DNA of 64,000 nt from Malania oleifera. Taxonomy: Eukaryota; Streptophyta; Magnoliopsida; Santalales; Ximeniaceae. Location: contig NC_080421.1 of NCBI RefSeq assembly GCF_029873635.1, positions 1,054,001 to 1,118,000 on the forward strand, in the 5' to 3' direction. The position numbers and the translations under genes are program-made. Position 1 is the first letter of the stretch. Every line of letters begins with the position of its first letter. The notes below the pieces were generated by a model. The model worked only from the letters and a program-made list of their open reading frames with translations, ran no database searches and had not been told where the DNA came from. Shown piece by piece: positions 61,400 through 64,000 of this stretch.

Positions 61400-62711
61400 T
61401 ATTAATTATTACCTATTAATTATTAATTAATTAATTAATTAAACATTGTTGAATTGAATTTATTAAATAATAAAAATAATATACATACATACCTAAATAA
61501 ATAAGTATATGATATTATAATAATTAATATATATATATATATATATATATATAAAGGTAAACTTGAAGGAAAAATTTCCTTCAGGAAGAAGGAAGTAGAA
61601 CGCATCCTCTCAAGCTTCTCACGCTCTCTCTCTTTCTCCTCCTCTCTTCTTCCTCTCTCAATTTCTCAGCAAATATTTGATCGATCGAAAAATCGAAAAT
61701 ACTGTTGGGTTCCTAGTTCCGCCATCGACATTTCTATCAGAGCGGATTTATCATAGGAGCGGCATAGACACCATTTCTGGGCTAAGGTAACCTTTCCTTA
61801 TTTTCTCATTTTCTCCTTAGATCTTCAGTCAAGTCGACGATTGGGCACCACCACGGGGTCCTAGTCGCGATTGTTGTCATTTTGGTTGGAGTAAATTTTC
61901 AATTTGGGTTTCCTAAGTACTATTCCAAAGCGAGAGTGAGATTTGAGGAATTAAGTAAATAGGTTATATTTGAGAGTATAATTATTTATTTAGAATTTAT
62001 GGGCTTAGAAAATATTAAAATAATATTTTATTTAGGGTTGATTTCATGGAATTAGGATTCTTGATTCAGGATTGGAGTAAGCGCCGCAAGTGTAATTTCG
62101 GGACCGTATCGACATAGTTAAGGAAAACCAAGGTAATTTGATTATTTTGGAGTTTAACAATTTATTTAGATTATTGGGAGCTTAGGAAATGTTTTATGGA
62201 AATTATGTTGGAATTATGTTGAATGTTTTTGGGAAATAGAAATTGTAGATTTTGTGTTGGAAATGCCACGGGTTTAGGATTGAACTGTGTGGGCATCTCA
62301 GTAAGCCAGGTAAGGGAATAAATTTAGTCAATATTTTTCATGGAAATATTTACTATTTTACAACATTTTATTTTAGGAAATTATGTATAGCATATAATTA
62401 TGTTTGGGAAATTTACTGCTGTTAATAGGAGTTTGTTTTAATACATTTAATCATGGAAAATGATTTCAGTGCATATTTTATAAGTAGAACATCATTTACT
62501 TTTGTGCAGCATAGGTATAGAATTTTATGATTTTATGTAATAACAAAATACTATGTTTTCAGAATAAGCATGCTATCACTATTTCAGGAAATTGTTAAAA
62601 ATAGTACAGAAATATGTTTAAAGTATATTATAATGTAACAGCGCAAAGGCCGTAATTTATATGAAATGGGGCAAGGGCCATAATTTATATGATATGATAT
62701 GCTGGCGCAAA
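61324..62711 (+). repeat. Ty3-gypsy 3' LTR, sense, interrupted
   Basis: The LTR starts TGTAACGCCCC after the polypurine tract. An (AAT)n run (61367-61399) and AT run (61529-61552) come early. 'tactgttgggttcctag' (61700) matches the LTR at the window start. A short GGCC-cored tandem lies at 62641-62710. The LTR at 62712 interrupts it. Confidence 0.8.
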
Positions 62712-62922
62712 TGTGACAACTTGAATAAAAATGAAATTTGAATAATTAAAAGGGAGAAAATACCGAGCGGGATTTTTGGCCGCTCTGAATTTCGTCGACA
62801 AATACAGGGCTTCATCGACGAATTTAATGAAAGACTCGTCGACGAGGTAACGTGTCTCGTCGACGAATCCCCTGTTCTATAAATATAAAAAATTCCTAAT
62901 TTATCTTCACAATTAAGCTAAG

Positions 62923-62989
<67 letters not shown>

Positions 62990-64000
62990 ATTTTGGCCCC
63001 GCCAGTCGCCGGATCGAAGATTTGAGGCTACCACGACGCTCCTGGCGAAGTTCTTTACGAGTTTGTTGGAGCGAATCGTTGGGAAAACGAAGTTGAAAAT
63101 CATCCCTAAGTTGAGGTAAGACTTTTTAAGCCGAATTTGGTCTTGCAATAGTTATAGGAAATAATATACGCATGAAAATACTGAGGTTTAATACTGAAAA
63201 TTTTCAGTTTCTAGGTATTGATTAGGAAATCCTACGGGGGTCAGGTTAGGATATTTTAGGGGCTTTCTCAGTAGTTAGGTAAGGGAATAAACTAAAGCTG
63301 TTATTTTCTATGCAAATCATTATTAATTATGAGTAAATCTAATTTCAGAAAAGCATATGTTATATTTGTTTATTACGAATGAAATGTACAATTAGGAAAA
63401 TACTGCTATGATGATTAAAATGTATATGTATGTATGAGATGCCAGAAAACCACTATTTTAGAATATGAAGTATGACTTTTAACAGCACATGTGTAGCATG
63501 AATATTATTTTACGTGAAATGTATTATGATATGAAAGATTTTACGGGTAAAGCATGTTTTCATGTATTATGAAAAGATAAGTTATGTTGTGATGATTTTG
63601 ATGAATATATGATAAATGATTTATTTTCATAATGTATATACCTGAAACGATTTTGGTGCGAGGCCATGTATTTCTGTTATCGGCACGAGACCGTATTTAT
63701 GTATGATTTCGGCCCGAGGCCGTATTTATGATTCCGGCGTGGGGCCGTATTTATGAAAATGATTGGCATGAGGCCGCTATTATATCATGTATTATATGTT
63801 ATCAGAACTCGGATGTTAGTTTAGTTCAATTCAGGGGCTTGGTACCATAGCTTATAGATAAGATGTTTATGATCAGATTAGTGCTAACCACCCTACGAGG
63901 GGGTGGGAGATGGATAGTCAATGTGGCTTTTAGTAAAGTGTGGACGTCCACCTGGCAGTCCAGACCAGGGTGTGGCAGGCTCATCGTACTTATAGACATA
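62712..64000 (+). repeat. Ty3-gypsy LTR, sense, cut by the window end
   Basis: The LTR starts TGTGACAACTTG and is the same subfamily as the solo LTR at 47859: shared 'aaaacgaagttgaaaatcat', the same palindrome array (62795-62872), a TATA-like 'ttctataaatataaa' (62875), and a GGCC minisatellite (63650-63775). A long CT run (62927-62984) follows the TATA. The window ends just before the hairpin would appear. Whether it is solo or part of a larger element cannot be seen. Confidence 0.82.

Overview
This looks like repeat-rich nuclear DNA from a eudicot plant. The two host genes have plant-type introns and resemble Arabidopsis proteins. The rest is AT-rich and packed with plant retroelements: Ty3-gypsy chromoviruses with LTRs of about 2 kb, Copia and Sirevirus-like LTRs, TRIM and Cassandra elements, L1 and RTE LINEs, a tRNA-derived SINE and a hAT transposon. 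I cannot name the species. No bacterial, organellar, CRISPR, tRNA or functional rRNA gene is visible.

Layout. 1-12,350 is piled-up gypsy LTRs and broken pol pieces. 12,350-15,277 is AT-rich spacer with an RTE tail and a SINE that has clear target duplications. 15,278-20,844 is an intact nine-exon bromodomain gene of the BRD1/BRD2/BRD13 family, which are SWI/SNF subunits. 21,895-24,260 is a tandem TRIM array. 24,348-26,297 is a gypsy solo LTR holding a two-LTR Cassandra whose LTRs carry 5S rRNA-derived sequence. 28,560-35,238 is an intact six-exon receptor-like cytoplasmic kinase very close to Arabidopsis PIX13; its fourth intron holds an antisense L1 remnant. 36,260-37,743 is a 5'-truncated L1. 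From 38,692 to the end the window is nested retroelements. The deepest stack is a gypsy pol split by a Sirevirus-like solo LTR, split by a gypsy solo LTR, split by an antisense gypsy solo LTR, split by a hAT transposon; four of the five layers are bounded by target-site duplications.

The two genes do not appear to work together: one acts in chromatin remodelling, the other in membrane-linked signalling. I found no new host system. The most original observation is a 34-nt hairpin in the gypsy LTRs. Four diverged copies keep all 14 base pairs, using G-U pairs and one compensatory change when read in the LTR sense direction. The same LTRs carry arrays of a TCGTCGACGA palindrome upstream of a TATA box and a GGCC-cored minisatellite whose copy number varies. 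At least six solo LTRs have matching 5-bp duplications, so LTR-LTR recombination has been frequent here.
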